A DNA stretch of 64,000 bases, from the NCBI RefSeq assembly GCF_030553075.1, contig NZ_CP130701.1, positions 806,001 to 870,000 of the forward strand. Direction: 5' to 3'. Under the pieces are notes generated by a model. That model searched no databases, was not told where the DNA came from, and was given only the letters and a program-made list of their open reading frames with translations. The number at the start of each line of letters is the position of its first letter. Within the stretch, counting starts at the first letter, position 1. A program made the position numbers and the translations under genes. Below are positions 9,348-17,420 of this stretch, one piece after another. This DNA comes from Halomonas sp. I5-271120 (lineage in GTDB: Bacteria; Pseudomonadota; Gammaproteobacteria; Pseudomonadales; Halomonadaceae).

Positions 9348-9882
9348 CAATCACACCTTGGTAGGCCGGTCAGTACCGGCAACAGAGTTTGGTGGCGTCC
9401 CCGACCCGGAAAACGCAATAGCACAGGATCCACAAAGGGCCTGTAGGGTCGAATGCGAGCCGGCCCATGGTTGGGCTGGCTCGGGGCGGAGTCTGGGACG
9501 CCGGTCGCACCTGGCATTCGGTTCACGTCGTAACACGGGCATGGCCCGGATCAAACGAGCTTCGAACAAGCGCGGGGGCTTGCCGGAAACTCTCGGCGAA
9601 CCGCTGTGGCGACCTTACGCACCGTACCGAGAGGCAGTGGGTGCTCCATCTACAAATCCAGACGCACTGGGCGAGGCCTTGGGCCTGCCCCGGGCGAACA
9701 CTTGGCGAGCCCGGTCACAGCGCTTGGTCGCGGATCATCGCGCCTGGCGTCTTGCGAAAGCTTGCCATCCCAACCTAATGAGGCGGGTGCAATTCGTCAT
9801 GATGGTGGGGGTCAACACATGCGAGGAGAGCGCATGCTATCATCGAGCCCTTTGCCATGCCAGTCTTTTTCGGGAGCCATGA
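9348..9882 (-). other. 535-base gap: probable long 5' leader of the helicase gene, no gene seen
   Basis: No open frame here on either strand resembles a known protein; the longest, on +, is rich in Arg and Pro without family motifs. CsdA/DeaD genes in enteric bacteria have long regulatory 5' leaders, so much of this may be helicase leader RNA read on the minus strand. That is inference. The right end must also hold the promoter and ribosome site (GGGAG near 9872) of the + strand yaiI-like gene. Confidence 0.4.
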
Positions 9883-10332
9883 ATGCCTAGCCTGTGGGTC
9901 GATGCCGACGCCTGCCCGCGTGTCGCACGTGAGATCATCGTGCGCGCCGCCGAGCGCACCCAGACACCGACCTGGTTCGTCGCTAACCATCAGGTGCCGC
10001 TGCCGCCCTCGCCCTGGGTCAAGCCGCTGGCGGTGGCAAGCGGCTTCGACGCTGCCGATGACGAGATCGTTCGTCGCCTGGTCCCGGGGGATCTGCTGGT
10101 GACCGCCGACCTGCCGCTGGCTCAGGAGGCCATCGACAAGGGCGCGGCGGTGATGACTAATCGCGGCGAGACGCTGGATCACAGCAACATCCGCGCTCGC
10201 GTGCAGATGCGGGACTTTATGGAAACGATGCGCTCCAGCGGCGAACACACCGGCGGCCCCAAAGGCTACTCGGATGTCGACCGCCGGGAATTCGCCAACG
10301 CCCTGGACCGCTGGCTGGCCAAGAACGCCTGA
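9883..10332 (+). CDS. YaiI/YqxD family protein (DUF188)
   Basis: A 149-residue soluble protein of the UPF0178/YaiI-YqxD family, distantly related to PIN-like nucleases. Conserved features are LWVDADACPRVAREI at the N-terminus, GFDAADDEIV near residues 50-60, a VTADLPLAQEAIDKGA block, and TGGPKGYSDVDRREFANALD near the C-terminus. Acidic residues in the DAD and AADD segments would fit a metal site. The biochemical function of the family is unproven. The gene is single, followed by a strong hairpin. Confidence 0.9.
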   Translation: MPSLWVDADACPRVAREIIVRAAERTQTPTWFVANHQVPLPPSPWVKPLAVASGFDAADDEIVRRLVPGDLLVTADLPLAQEAIDKGAAVMTNRGETLDHSNIRARVQMRDFMETMRSSGEHTGGPKGYSDVDRREFANALDRWLAKNA

Positions 10333-10395
10333 GCCGCTTTCGGCTGACGCATGCCACTATCTAAGGTGAGCCGCTATCTAAGGCATGTCGCTATC

Positions 10396-10426
10396 AAAGA
10401 AGCCCCCTGCTAGAGGGGGCTTCTTT
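10396..10426. terminator. Bidirectional intrinsic terminator
   Basis: A 13-bp perfect stem (AAAGAAGCCCCCT with AGGGGGCTTCTTT) closes a five-base loop GCTAG, with A and T runs at the two outer ends. It lies between the convergent yaiI-like gene and the glutathione S-transferase-family gene. Confidence 0.88.
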
Positions 10427-10474
10427 ATCAACGCACGATCTAAGCTTCTTCTTTCTTATGCCGGCTTGCGGCGC

Positions 10475-11482
10475 TCACGTAGACTTACGACGGATTGCCT
10501 GCCCGGGCAGGCGCTCACGGTCGTGGGGCCGCTCGAGGTCAAGCGCGGGGCCCTTGGGCACGATGCGGGTCGGGTTGATGGTGTCGTGGCTGTAATAGTA
10601 GTGGCGCTTGATGTGATCCATGTTCACCGTCTCCTTGATGCCCGGCCACTGATATAGCTCGCGGACATAGTTCGAGAGGTTCGGGTAATCCTCGATGCGC
10701 CGAATATTGCACTTGAAGTGGCCGTGATAGACGGCGTCAAAGCGGATCAAAGTGGTGAACAGACGGATGTCTGCCTCGGTCAGCCACTCGCCGGCCAGGT
10801 AGCGCTGCTCGTTGAGACGCGCCTCCATCCGGTCGAGGGCGTCAAAGAGCGCGGTGACGTGCTTCTCATAGACCGCCTGATCGGTGGCGAAGCCTGACTT
10901 GTAGACGCCGTTGTTGATGTTGTCATAGACATCGGCGTTGACCGCATCGATGGTCTCGCGCAGGTCAGCGGGGTAGAAGTCCAGACGGTTGCCGGTGATG
11001 TCGTCGAAGGCATCATTGAACATCCGCAGCAGGTCGGCAGACTCGTTGCTGACGATGGTTTCGCCGCGCTTGTCCCACAGTGCAGGCACCGTGACGCGCC
11101 CCGTATAGTGCGGGTCGGTCAGGGTGTACAGCTCCCGGTGGTATCTCACGCCGTTGATCGGATCGCCGCTTGAGCCCTCATCCTCGTGATAGCTCCAGCC
11201 CTGATCGAGCATCAGCGGGCTGACATTAGAGGTGCCAATCAGGTCATCGAGCCCCTTGAGGTGGCGCATGATCAGGGCACGATGCGCCCAGGGGCAGGCC
11301 AGCGACACATAGAGGTGGTAGCGGCCGGACTCCGCGGGCCGACCCGGCTGGCCTTGGGGGCCTTCGCCGCCATCGGCGGTCACCCAGTCGCGCAGTTGGG
11401 CGGATTCGCGGACGAACTCGCCGCCGTGCTTCTTGGTGTCATACCACTGGTCGTGCCACTTGCCGTCGATCAACAGGCCCAT
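10475..11482 (-). CDS. yqjG: Glutathionyl-hydroquinone reductase (YqjG/Xi-class GST)
   Basis: A 335-residue protein of the Xi-class glutathione transferases, which remove glutathione from glutathionyl-hydroquinones. The catalytic cysteine is in SLACPWAHR (Cys63). Downstream, VPALWDK and VSNESADLLRMFN form the glutathione site, and LAGEWLTEADIRLFTTLIRFDAVY is typical of the C-terminal helical domain, as is the segment ending HYYYSHDTINP. Length matches the family. A strong ribosome site (GAGGAGGG) precedes the ATG. It is monocistronic, between a terminator and a LysR gene. Confidence 0.92.
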   Translation of the reverse strand: MGLLIDGKWHDQWYDTKKHGGEFVRESAQLRDWVTADGGEGPQGQPGRPAESGRYHLYVSLACPWAHRALIMRHLKGLDDLIGTSNVSPLMLDQGWSYHEDEGSSGDPINGVRYHRELYTLTDPHYTGRVTVPALWDKRGETIVSNESADLLRMFNDAFDDITGNRLDFYPADLRETIDAVNADVYDNINNGVYKSGFATDQAVYEKHVTALFDALDRMEARLNEQRYLAGEWLTEADIRLFTTLIRFDAVYHGHFKCNIRRIEDYPNLSNYVRELYQWPGIKETVNMDHIKRHYYYSHDTINPTRIVPKGPALDLERPHDRERLPGQAIRRKST

Positions 11483-11585
11483 AAGCCCTCCTCAAGATAG
11501 GGTGTAACGTATGGTTGTGAAGCGTACGCCAATTCTTTCGACGCTCAAGCGAGTCTTTTCCGGCATTCCATTCGATGACTTCGAA

Positions 11586-12488
11586 TCATTCCGCCTGCGC
11601 CTGCTCCCATTCGCTCACCGACTGCATCAGCGCCGCGGCCATGGCGCGGGTCGCCGGGCCAGCCCGGTCACGATCGCGATGGATCAACTGAAACGGCACC
11701 TGACGCACACCGCCGACGAGCAGCGGAAGCGGCAGGAGCTCACCGCTCTCCAGGGCAGGTTCGATCAAAGTCTTCGGCACCCAGGCGAATCCCAGGCCAC
11801 GCTTAAGCATGTCCACCGAGGTGGCCAAGTGGCTGACCGTCCAGCGCTGCTCGGCCTTCAGCCAGCCGGCATCCATGGCCTCGCGCTGCGCTGAGTCACG
11901 CACCACCAGTTGGCGGTGCTGCTCCAGATCGCGCAGATCCAGCGGCCGCCCAAGCCGATGCAGGGCGTGGTCGGGATGGGCCACGGCCAGAAAGGTAACG
12001 GTTGCCAGGGGCTCGCCGAGAAACCCCTGCGCCGCCAGCCCCGAGGCGACCAGGTCGGCCCGGCCGTCGTAGAGCATCTCGACCCCGCCGTTGAGCACCG
12101 TCTCATGCAGCTGTATCCGCACATGAGGAAAGGCCGCCGAGAAGCGCTCCAACGCCTGGGCCAGCACGTCCGGCGGGAATATCTGATCGATGGCCAGCAC
12201 CACCTCCGCCTCCAGCCCCTCGGCGAGACTGTCGGCCACGTCCTCAAGGGCCTCGGCACTTTCAATCAGCTGGCGGGCCCGGCGCAGCAGCATCTCGCCG
12301 GCTTCGGTGAGCCGCACATTGCGCCCGACCGGCTCCAGCACCTTGACGCCCAGTTGCTCCTCGAGCTTGTGCACGGCGTGGTTGAGCGTCGAGGGGCTCT
12401 TGTGCACGACCAGAGAAGCACGGGCAAAGCCACCGTGGTCGACGACCGCCGCCAGCATCTGCCACTGCGAAAGCGTCACTCGAGACAT
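11586..12488 (-). CDS. LysR-family transcriptional regulator
   Basis: A 300-residue LysR-type regulator. The N-terminal winged helix-turn-helix reads VTLSQWQMLAAVVDHGGFARASLVVHKSPSTLNHAVHKLEEQLGVKVLE, here described by its ends (residues 3-51). A substrate-binding domain follows from about residue 90. ATG 12488 is chosen because GAGGAAAT lies just upstream; an in-frame start at 12515 lacks such a site. It is divergent from the pirin gene with a 107-base gap, so pirin is a likely target. The inducer is not evident. Confidence 0.9.
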   Translation of the reverse strand: MSRVTLSQWQMLAAVVDHGGFARASLVVHKSPSTLNHAVHKLEEQLGVKVLEPVGRNVRLTEAGEMLLRRARQLIESAEALEDVADSLAEGLEAEVVLAIDQIFPPDVLAQALERFSAAFPHVRIQLHETVLNGGVEMLYDGRADLVASGLAAQGFLGEPLATVTFLAVAHPDHALHRLGRPLDLRDLEQHRQLVVRDSAQREAMDAGWLKAEQRWTVSHLATSVDMLKRGLGFAWVPKTLIEPALESGELLPLPLLVGGVRQVPFQLIHRDRDRAGPATRAMAAALMQSVSEWEQAQAE

Positions 12489-12595
12489 TTCGATTTCCTC
12501 GAACCATTTGAGCAAAACTATGCGCTATCGTTGCGCCGGGTTCATGATCAACAATCTATGTCATCGACACCAGACCCCATGGCGGAGGATTTATC

Positions 12596-13477
12596 ATGAG
12601 TGCTACCCCTGACACACACGACATCGACACAAACACCGGCAGCATCGACCGTCGCATCGAACGCCGACTCGCCGCTCAGCCAAGCCAGGACGGCGACGGC
12701 GTCAAGATCAAGCGCCTGCACGACTTCGGCGGCGGCCTCGATCCTTTCCTGATGCTCGACGAACTGGGGTCGGATCGCCCTGACGATTACATCGGCGGCT
12801 TTCCGCCGCACCCGCATCGCGGCATCCAGACCCTCACCTACGTGATTCACGGCGGCCTGACCCATGAAGACCACCTGGGCCACTCAAGCACCATCGAGGC
12901 CGGCGACGCCCAGTGGATGCACACCGGTCGCGGCATCATCCACTCGGAAATGCCGCTTACCGACCATCAGGGCTTGCATGCGTTCCAGCTGTGGCTGAAC
13001 CTCGCGACTCGCGACAAGCTGAGCCCTGCCACCTACCGCGATGTGAAGGCCGCAGAGATGCCACACCTGACGCAGGACGGCGCGAGTCTCACCGCTCTGG
13101 GCGGGCACTGGCAGGCCAGCAACGGCGAAGCCATTGACGGCCCATTGGAGGCACTCGCCGGCCAGGGCGCCGTTGCGCACCTGAGCCTTAATGAAGGAGC
13201 ATCGCTGGCGCTTACCGCCGATGCGCCCACTCTGCTGGCTTACGTCTTCGATGGCGCACTGGCAATTGCCGGCGAGAACGTCACCGCCGGAGAACTGGTG
13301 CGCTTGAGCGAGGGCGACCGCCTGTCACTAACAAGCCCCAACGGCGCTCAGGCCCTGCTGTTAGCGGGCGTTCCGCATCGCGAGCCGATCGCTCATTACG
13401 GGCCATTCGTGATGAACTCGGAGGCGGAATTGCAGCAGGCACTGCGCGATTACCGTGACGGAACTCTGACTGGCTGA
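12596..13477 (+). CDS. Pirin family protein
   Basis: Bicupin metal protein of 293 residues. The conserved N-terminal cupin has HPHRGIQTLTYV with His72 and His74, then HTGRGIIHSEMP with His116 and Glu118; these four match the iron ligands of pirin. The C-terminal cupin is more diverged. Pirins act as quercetinases or as redox-dependent regulators, and the substrate here is unknown. A GGAGG site precedes the ATG. The divergent LysR gene suggests specific regulation. Confidence 0.92.
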   Translation: MSATPDTHDIDTNTGSIDRRIERRLAAQPSQDGDGVKIKRLHDFGGGLDPFLMLDELGSDRPDDYIGGFPPHPHRGIQTLTYVIHGGLTHEDHLGHSSTIEAGDAQWMHTGRGIIHSEMPLTDHQGLHAFQLWLNLATRDKLSPATYRDVKAAEMPHLTQDGASLTALGGHWQASNGEAIDGPLEALAGQGAVAHLSLNEGASLALTADAPTLLAYVFDGALAIAGENVTAGELVRLSEGDRLSLTSPNGAQALLLAGVPHREPIAHYGPFVMNSEAELQQALRDYRDGTLTG

Positions 13478-13502
13478 CCCCCGGGCATGACCCCGCTTAA
13501 AA

Positions 13503-13584
13503 GAAGTGTCAGGAAATTAATCAGGATTTCTAGGCGAAACAGCGTTAATTTTCTGGCATTCCATCTAGTTTGTGACGACACTTC
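13503..13584. repeat. Nested inverted repeats after the pirin gene
   Basis: GAAGTGTC at 13503-13510 pairs with GACACTTC at 13577-13584. Inside, CAGGAAATTAA at 13510-13520 pairs with TTAATTTTCTG at 13545-13555 with one G:T wobble. The RNA could fold as a long interrupted hairpin. There is no T tract, so a simple intrinsic terminator for pirin is not supported. Confidence 0.4.
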
Positions 13585-13618
13585 CCAAACCCTGGGCAAG
13601 TGAGTGTGAATTACTGCT

Positions 13619-13638
13619 TACTGTATACGCGTACAGAC
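13619..13638. promoter_or_regulatory. LexA (SOS box)-like palindrome
   Basis: CTGTATACGCGTACAG at 13621-13636 matches the gammaproteobacterial LexA core CTGT-N8-ACAG exactly, with TA on the left as in the 20-base consensus. It sits 80 bases before the M23 peptidase start, where a promoter would be expected. Function is inferred from the match only. Confidence 0.5.
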
Positions 13639-13715
13639 TAGGCAGCTAATACGCCATGGGGTAAGGTTCTGATGCCTTTTTATATCCATTTGATCCTTAC
13701 TGGCCTTTACTGACT

Positions 13716-15455
13716 ATGTTGCGAATCCTTCATTCGCTACCGCGCACGCACAAGTTTCTTTTGTTACCCGTCGCCACGATGGTGGCCGTGCTGGGCGCGC
13801 AGCAACTCTACACCACCGTGTCGGCCTCGGAAGACGAGACCGACAACACCGAATTTACCGTCGTCGAGATGCCCATCGGCAGCTCTGACGCGCCACAGAT
13901 TGTCGAAGCGACAGCGACACAGAAATCGCCCGAGCATGAGCGCCCATCGCTGCACAGCGACGATGAAGGTTATATCCCCCTTAACAGCCTGAAGGCGCAG
14001 GAAATTGTCGACATCAATTTCCTGGCCAAGGCTCATGCCGACACGCTGGATGATCCTGACGCACGGGACGCGGCGTCATTCGAAGACCCTCTCCAGACCA
14101 GCGAACCAAGCGACAGCGACACGGTTGGGGATACCGCTGGGCTGGTCGCCGGCGAGCCTCCTGCACTGGATGCCGGCGTGCTGCAACTCGCCAGCCACCT
14201 GGCCGAGATCAACGTCGATGATGGTGCCGAAGATGGCACCTCCTACGATGACTTCTCCGCCGATCCGCTATGGCTGGTCGATGATAATCCGTCGCTTGAA
14301 GCCGAGATCGTCGCTCACCAGACCTTCGTGCCCCAGTGGGAAACCTATACCGTGCAGCCCGGCGACACCTTCGCGGTGCTCGCAGAGCGCACGCTGGGTC
14401 TTGGCTACAGCGAAGTCATGCAGCTGCTCGATGCCCTGCCGGACAAGAACGTGTTGACCCGCTGGCGCGTGGGCCAGAACTTCGACTACAAGGTGGATAA
14501 AAACGGCGAGCTGATGGCGCTGCGTATCATGAAGAATGCTCGCAGTGGCTACCTGATCGAACGGGCGGAAAGCGATCAGCAAGCTTTCGAGATCGCCGAT
14601 ATCGAGAAAGCCGGCGAAGCGACTCAGCGGCTGTTCTCCGGCACCGTCAGTGGAAGCTTTGGCCAGTCGGCCCAGGCGACCGGCCTGAACTCGGCCGAGG
14701 TGGCCGAGCTGACCAACCTGCTATCCAAGAAACTCGACTTCCGTCGCGATACCCGGCGTGGCGATACCTTTCAGGTGCTGGTCGAGTCCGACATCATCGA
14801 CGGCAAGAGTCTCGACTCGCGCATTCTCGCCGTGCGTTACCAGGGCGCGCGAATGGATCTGACAGTACTGCGCAATAGCGACAATAACCGCTTCTATACC
14901 CCGGACGGCCATAGCCTCGATCCAGCTTTCGACCGCTACCCCTTCGAGGGACATTACCGGTTGAGTTCATCGTTCAACCTGCGCCGCAAACACCCGATCA
15001 CCGGGCGCATCAGCCCTCACTACGGCACCGACTTCGCCATGCCCAGTGGCTCTACGGTGCGCGCGCCGGCAGATGGTCGAGTGGTCAAGTCCGCCTATCA
15101 CCGCCTGGCAGGCAACTACCTGGTAGTTCGTCACAATAACGGCTACAAGACCCGCTACTTGCATCTGTCCAAGCGCCTGGTCAGCGAAGGTGATCAAGTC
15201 AAGATGGGCGAGCGCATTGCACTTTCCGGTAACACCGGTCGCAGCACCGGCGCCCACCTGCACTACGAGGTGATCGTCAACGGTAACCGAGTCGATGCCA
15301 TGCGCGTCGACCTGCCGGAAAACCAGAGCCTGTCAGGCCCCGCCCTGGTCGCTTTCAAGCGTGAGGCCGAGCCCATGCTGGCCCGCCTGGAAAACGACAA
15401 CAACAACGCCGCCATCGCACAGACAAACGCCAGCCAGAGCGGCGACGACAGCTGA
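13716..15455 (+). CDS. Murein DD-endopeptidase, OapA/LysM-like plus M23 domain (MepM-like)
   Basis: Membrane-anchored cell-wall hydrolase of 579 residues. One hydrophobic segment (about residues 14-31) anchors it, followed by an acidic disordered linker. A LysM/OapA-like module begins at TVQPGDTFAVLAERTLGL (about residue 210). The M23 zinc peptidase domain has HYGTD (His435, Asp439) and HLHYE (His514, His516), the complete HxxxD and HxH ligand set. Such enzymes cut peptide cross-links in peptidoglycan. A hairpin terminator follows. The gene is preceded by a LexA-like box, which is unusual for this family. Confidence 0.92.
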   Translation: MLRILHSLPRTHKFLLLPVATMVAVLGAQQLYTTVSASEDETDNTEFTVVEMPIGSSDAPQIVEATATQKSPEHERPSLHSDDEGYIPLNSLKAQEIVDINFLAKAHADTLDDPDARDAASFEDPLQTSEPSDSDTVGDTAGLVAGEPPALDAGVLQLASHLAEINVDDGAEDGTSYDDFSADPLWLVDDNPSLEAEIVAHQTFVPQWETYTVQPGDTFAVLAERTLGLGYSEVMQLLDALPDKNVLTRWRVGQNFDYKVDKNGELMALRIMKNARSGYLIERAESDQQAFEIADIEKAGEATQRLFSGTVSGSFGQSAQATGLNSAEVAELTNLLSKKLDFRRDTRRGDTFQVLVESDIIDGKSLDSRILAVRYQGARMDLTVLRNSDNNRFYTPDGHSLDPAFDRYPFEGHYRLSSSFNLRRKHPITGRISPHYGTDFAMPSGSTVRAPADGRVVKSAYHRLAGNYLVVRHNNGYKTRYLHLSKRLVSEGDQVKMGERIALSGNTGRSTGAHLHYEVIVNGNRVDAMRVDLPENQSLSGPALVAFKREAEPMLARLENDNNNAAIAQTNASQSGDDS

Positions 15456-15497
15456 CCCTGAGCGCTGCTGAAGCGCATCAACGAGTCAGCACCCAGC

Positions 15498-15540
15498 CAA
15501 TAACCCCGCCATAGCGACGCTATCGCGGGGTTATTGCTTT
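15498..15540 (+). terminator. Intrinsic terminator after the M23 peptidase gene
   Basis: AATAACCCCGC pairs with GCGGGGTTATT and, with one mismatch, the stem continues through ATAGCG/CGCTAT; TTATTGCTTT follows. It lies 43 bases after the stop codon. Confidence 0.8.
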
Positions 15541-15720
15541 GTAGGAGCGGGCCCACTGACACAGCCGTCGACGCTTATTCCCAGACGTTAGACACTAGCG
15601 TTATCGCTTAAATACCTTTGCATCAGGATGCCAACACTTTCGTTAGCAGCAAAACCATTGCACACATTAGCTGCCTTCGCCATGATGAAGGCATATAGGT
15701 TTTGAGTAGAGGGAGTTCAC

Positions 15721-16410
15721 ATGAACGATCGTGTCCTGCTGATTACCGGCGCTTCCAGTGGTATCGGTGCAGCCACTGCCCGTGCCGCAGCCCGAGAAGG
15801 CTTTCGACTGGTGCTCGCAGCCCGCTCCCGCGACAAGCTCAAAGCACTGGCCCAGGAGCTGGGTCCCGAGAATGTGCTGACCGTCAGCTGCGACGTAACG
15901 TCGATGGACGATCAGCAAAGTATGGTCGAGGAGGCCCTGGAGCGTTTCGGGCGCCTCGATGCGGTGTTCGCCAATGCCGGACGCGGCGGCTCGCCGGGCG
16001 GTTTCAAGGGCGCCGACCATGAAGCCTGGAAGGACATGATCCTGACCAACATCTACGGGGTGGGTCTCACTCTGCAGGCCTGCCTGCCAGCGCTTCAGAA
16101 GACCCGGGGCCATGTGCTGCTGACCGGCTCGGCGGCTGGACGAGCCACCATCCCAGGTTCGATGTACGGCGCCACCAAGTGGGCTGTTACCGGCATCGGC
16201 TATAACCTCCGCGAGGAGCTGCGCGGCAGCGGCATTCGCGTGACCCTGATCGAGCCGGGAATGGTCGACACGCCCTTCTTCGATGAGCCGCCCACTCACG
16301 CCCTGGAAGACAAAGACATCGCCAACGCGGTGCTCTACGCCATCAATCAGCCGCCCCACGTCGACGTCAACGAGATCTTGGTGCGCCCCACCCCGCCACT
16401 CGAGAGCTAG
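15721..16410 (+). CDS. Short-chain dehydrogenase/reductase (SDR)
   Basis: Classical SDR of 229 residues. The cofactor-binding motif TGASSGIG is at residues 9-16 and NAG at 85-87. The catalytic set is Asn110, Ser137, Tyr149 and Lys153 (SMYGATK). AARSRDK after the second strand suggests NADP(H) preference, since a basic residue follows. The substrate is unknown. A GAGGGAG ribosome site precedes the ATG. It stands alone between the M23 peptidase and the convergent LysE gene. Confidence 0.9.
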   Translation: MNDRVLLITGASSGIGAATARAAAREGFRLVLAARSRDKLKALAQELGPENVLTVSCDVTSMDDQQSMVEEALERFGRLDAVFANAGRGGSPGGFKGADHEAWKDMILTNIYGVGLTLQACLPALQKTRGHVLLTGSAAGRATIPGSMYGATKWAVTGIGYNLREELRGSGIRVTLIEPGMVDTPFFDEPPTHALEDKDIANAVLYAINQPPHVDVNEILVRPTPPLES

Positions 16411-16512
16411 CGGGCCGGCCCCGCTCTTCTTAGCTGGACCCGCCACCTGAGCAGCTGCCAACTTCAGCCGCCTACTTTAGCCACTACTCCAGTCCCCTGG
16501 GCAAGCCCAGCC

Positions 16513-17133
16513 TTAGCTCAGGATCATCAGCACGCAGGCGGCGGTCAGCAGCCCCATCACCGCATTGAAGACCCGCCAGTGGCGGCGGGTCTTCATCAGC
16601 CTGCCGACCGCCACGCCAAAACCCGCCCACAGCGCGATCGACGGCAAGTTGGTCATGCCCATCACCAGAATCACCGCCACCGCCGAGGCCAGAAAGGCAT
16701 CGCCGGACAGCGTGAAAGACGCTATTCCCGAGATCGCCATCACCCAGGCCTTGGGGTTGGCAAACTGGAAGGCGGCGGCCTGCCAGAAGGTCAGCGGCCG
16801 CGCATCCTCGCCGGGCCCGCGCTGATCCGGCGGCGGCGCAGTGGCGATCTTGTAGGCCAGCCACAGTAGATAGACACTGCCGGCGACCTTGAGGCCCTGC
16901 TGCAGCGGCGGCCACCGCTCGAACAGCGCTCCCAACCCCAGCGCCACAGCCCCCATCAGCACCATCACTCCGATCGAGATGCCTAGCATGTGCGGCAGGG
17001 TGCGCAGGAATCCGTAATTGGCGCCGGACGCGGTCAGCATCATGTTGTTGGGGCCCGGCGTGGCCGACATGCTGATGGAAAACAGCATCATGGGACCGAT
17101 CAAGGCAAGCAATTCGGGCAGCGGGGCAGACAT
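16513..17133 (-). CDS. LysE-family amino-acid exporter
   Basis: A 206-residue membrane protein with six hydrophobic segments. SMSATPGPNNMMLTASGANYGF at the N-terminus (residues about 20-40, quoted only in part) is the LysE/RhtB signature, and FANPKAWVMAISG near the middle is the second conserved block. These proteins export amino acids or related metabolites. ATG 17133 is chosen because AAAGG precedes it with normal spacing; an in-frame GTG at 17142 is less likely. It is divergent from a MocR regulator, a common pairing that suggests control by that protein. Confidence 0.9.
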   Translation of the reverse strand: MSAPLPELLALIGPMMLFSISMSATPGPNNMMLTASGANYGFLRTLPHMLGISIGVMVLMGAVALGLGALFERWPPLQQGLKVAGSVYLLWLAYKIATAPPPDQRGPGEDARPLTFWQAAAFQFANPKAWVMAISGIASFTLSGDAFLASAVAVILVMGMTNLPSIALWAGFGVAVGRLMKTRRHWRVFNAVMGLLTAACVLMILS

Positions 17134-17198
17134 GACAGGCACCTTTCAGTCGAGGGTTCGGTGTCGAGGGGTTGGAGTCTGAGGGCGGCGCACTGGAT

Positions 17199-17218
17199 AA
17201 ATTGTGGGGGTACAATTT
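17199..17218. promoter_or_regulatory. Palindrome 1 in the lysE/MocR divergent region
   Basis: AAATTGT and ACAATTT are exact reverse complements around a six-base G-rich spacer (17206-17211). The half-site core ATTGT/ACAAT also occurs in a second palindrome at 17244-17259. It is a candidate operator for the divergent MocR-type regulator. Confidence 0.5.
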
Positions 17219-17243
17219 CTCAATAACGCCTGACAAAGACGGC

Positions 17244-17259
17244 GATTGTGCGCACAATC
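17244..17259. promoter_or_regulatory. Palindrome 2 in the lysE/MocR divergent region
   Basis: GATTGTGCGCACAATC is a perfect 16-base palindrome sharing the ATTGT/ACAAT half-sites with the palindrome at 17199-17218. The two centres are 43 bases apart, about four helical turns, so both would lie on one face of the DNA. Confidence 0.5.
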
Positions 17260-17420
17260 TCAGTATGCGCCGCCGTCCGCACCGATCAAGGAATGCTTTG
17301 TCACCCCGACATTGCCCGGTCCAAGGCAATTCCCTATCCCGGACGTGGCCCTGTCCACGGCCATCGGTCGCGGCGGCCCACCCGGTTCGCCATTTCGTCT
17401 TTCTGCTGGAACATCGCCGC

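Noticed and set aside
7641..9446. Open frame of 601 codons on + across the helicase region
   Set aside because: It is antisense to a helicase with all motifs in order, has a skewed composition, and shows no family motif of its own.
9358..9882. Possible small protein gene on + before the yaiI-like gene
   Set aside because: No ribosome site, no family motif and an Arg/Pro/Ala-rich composition; better explained as non-coding leader.
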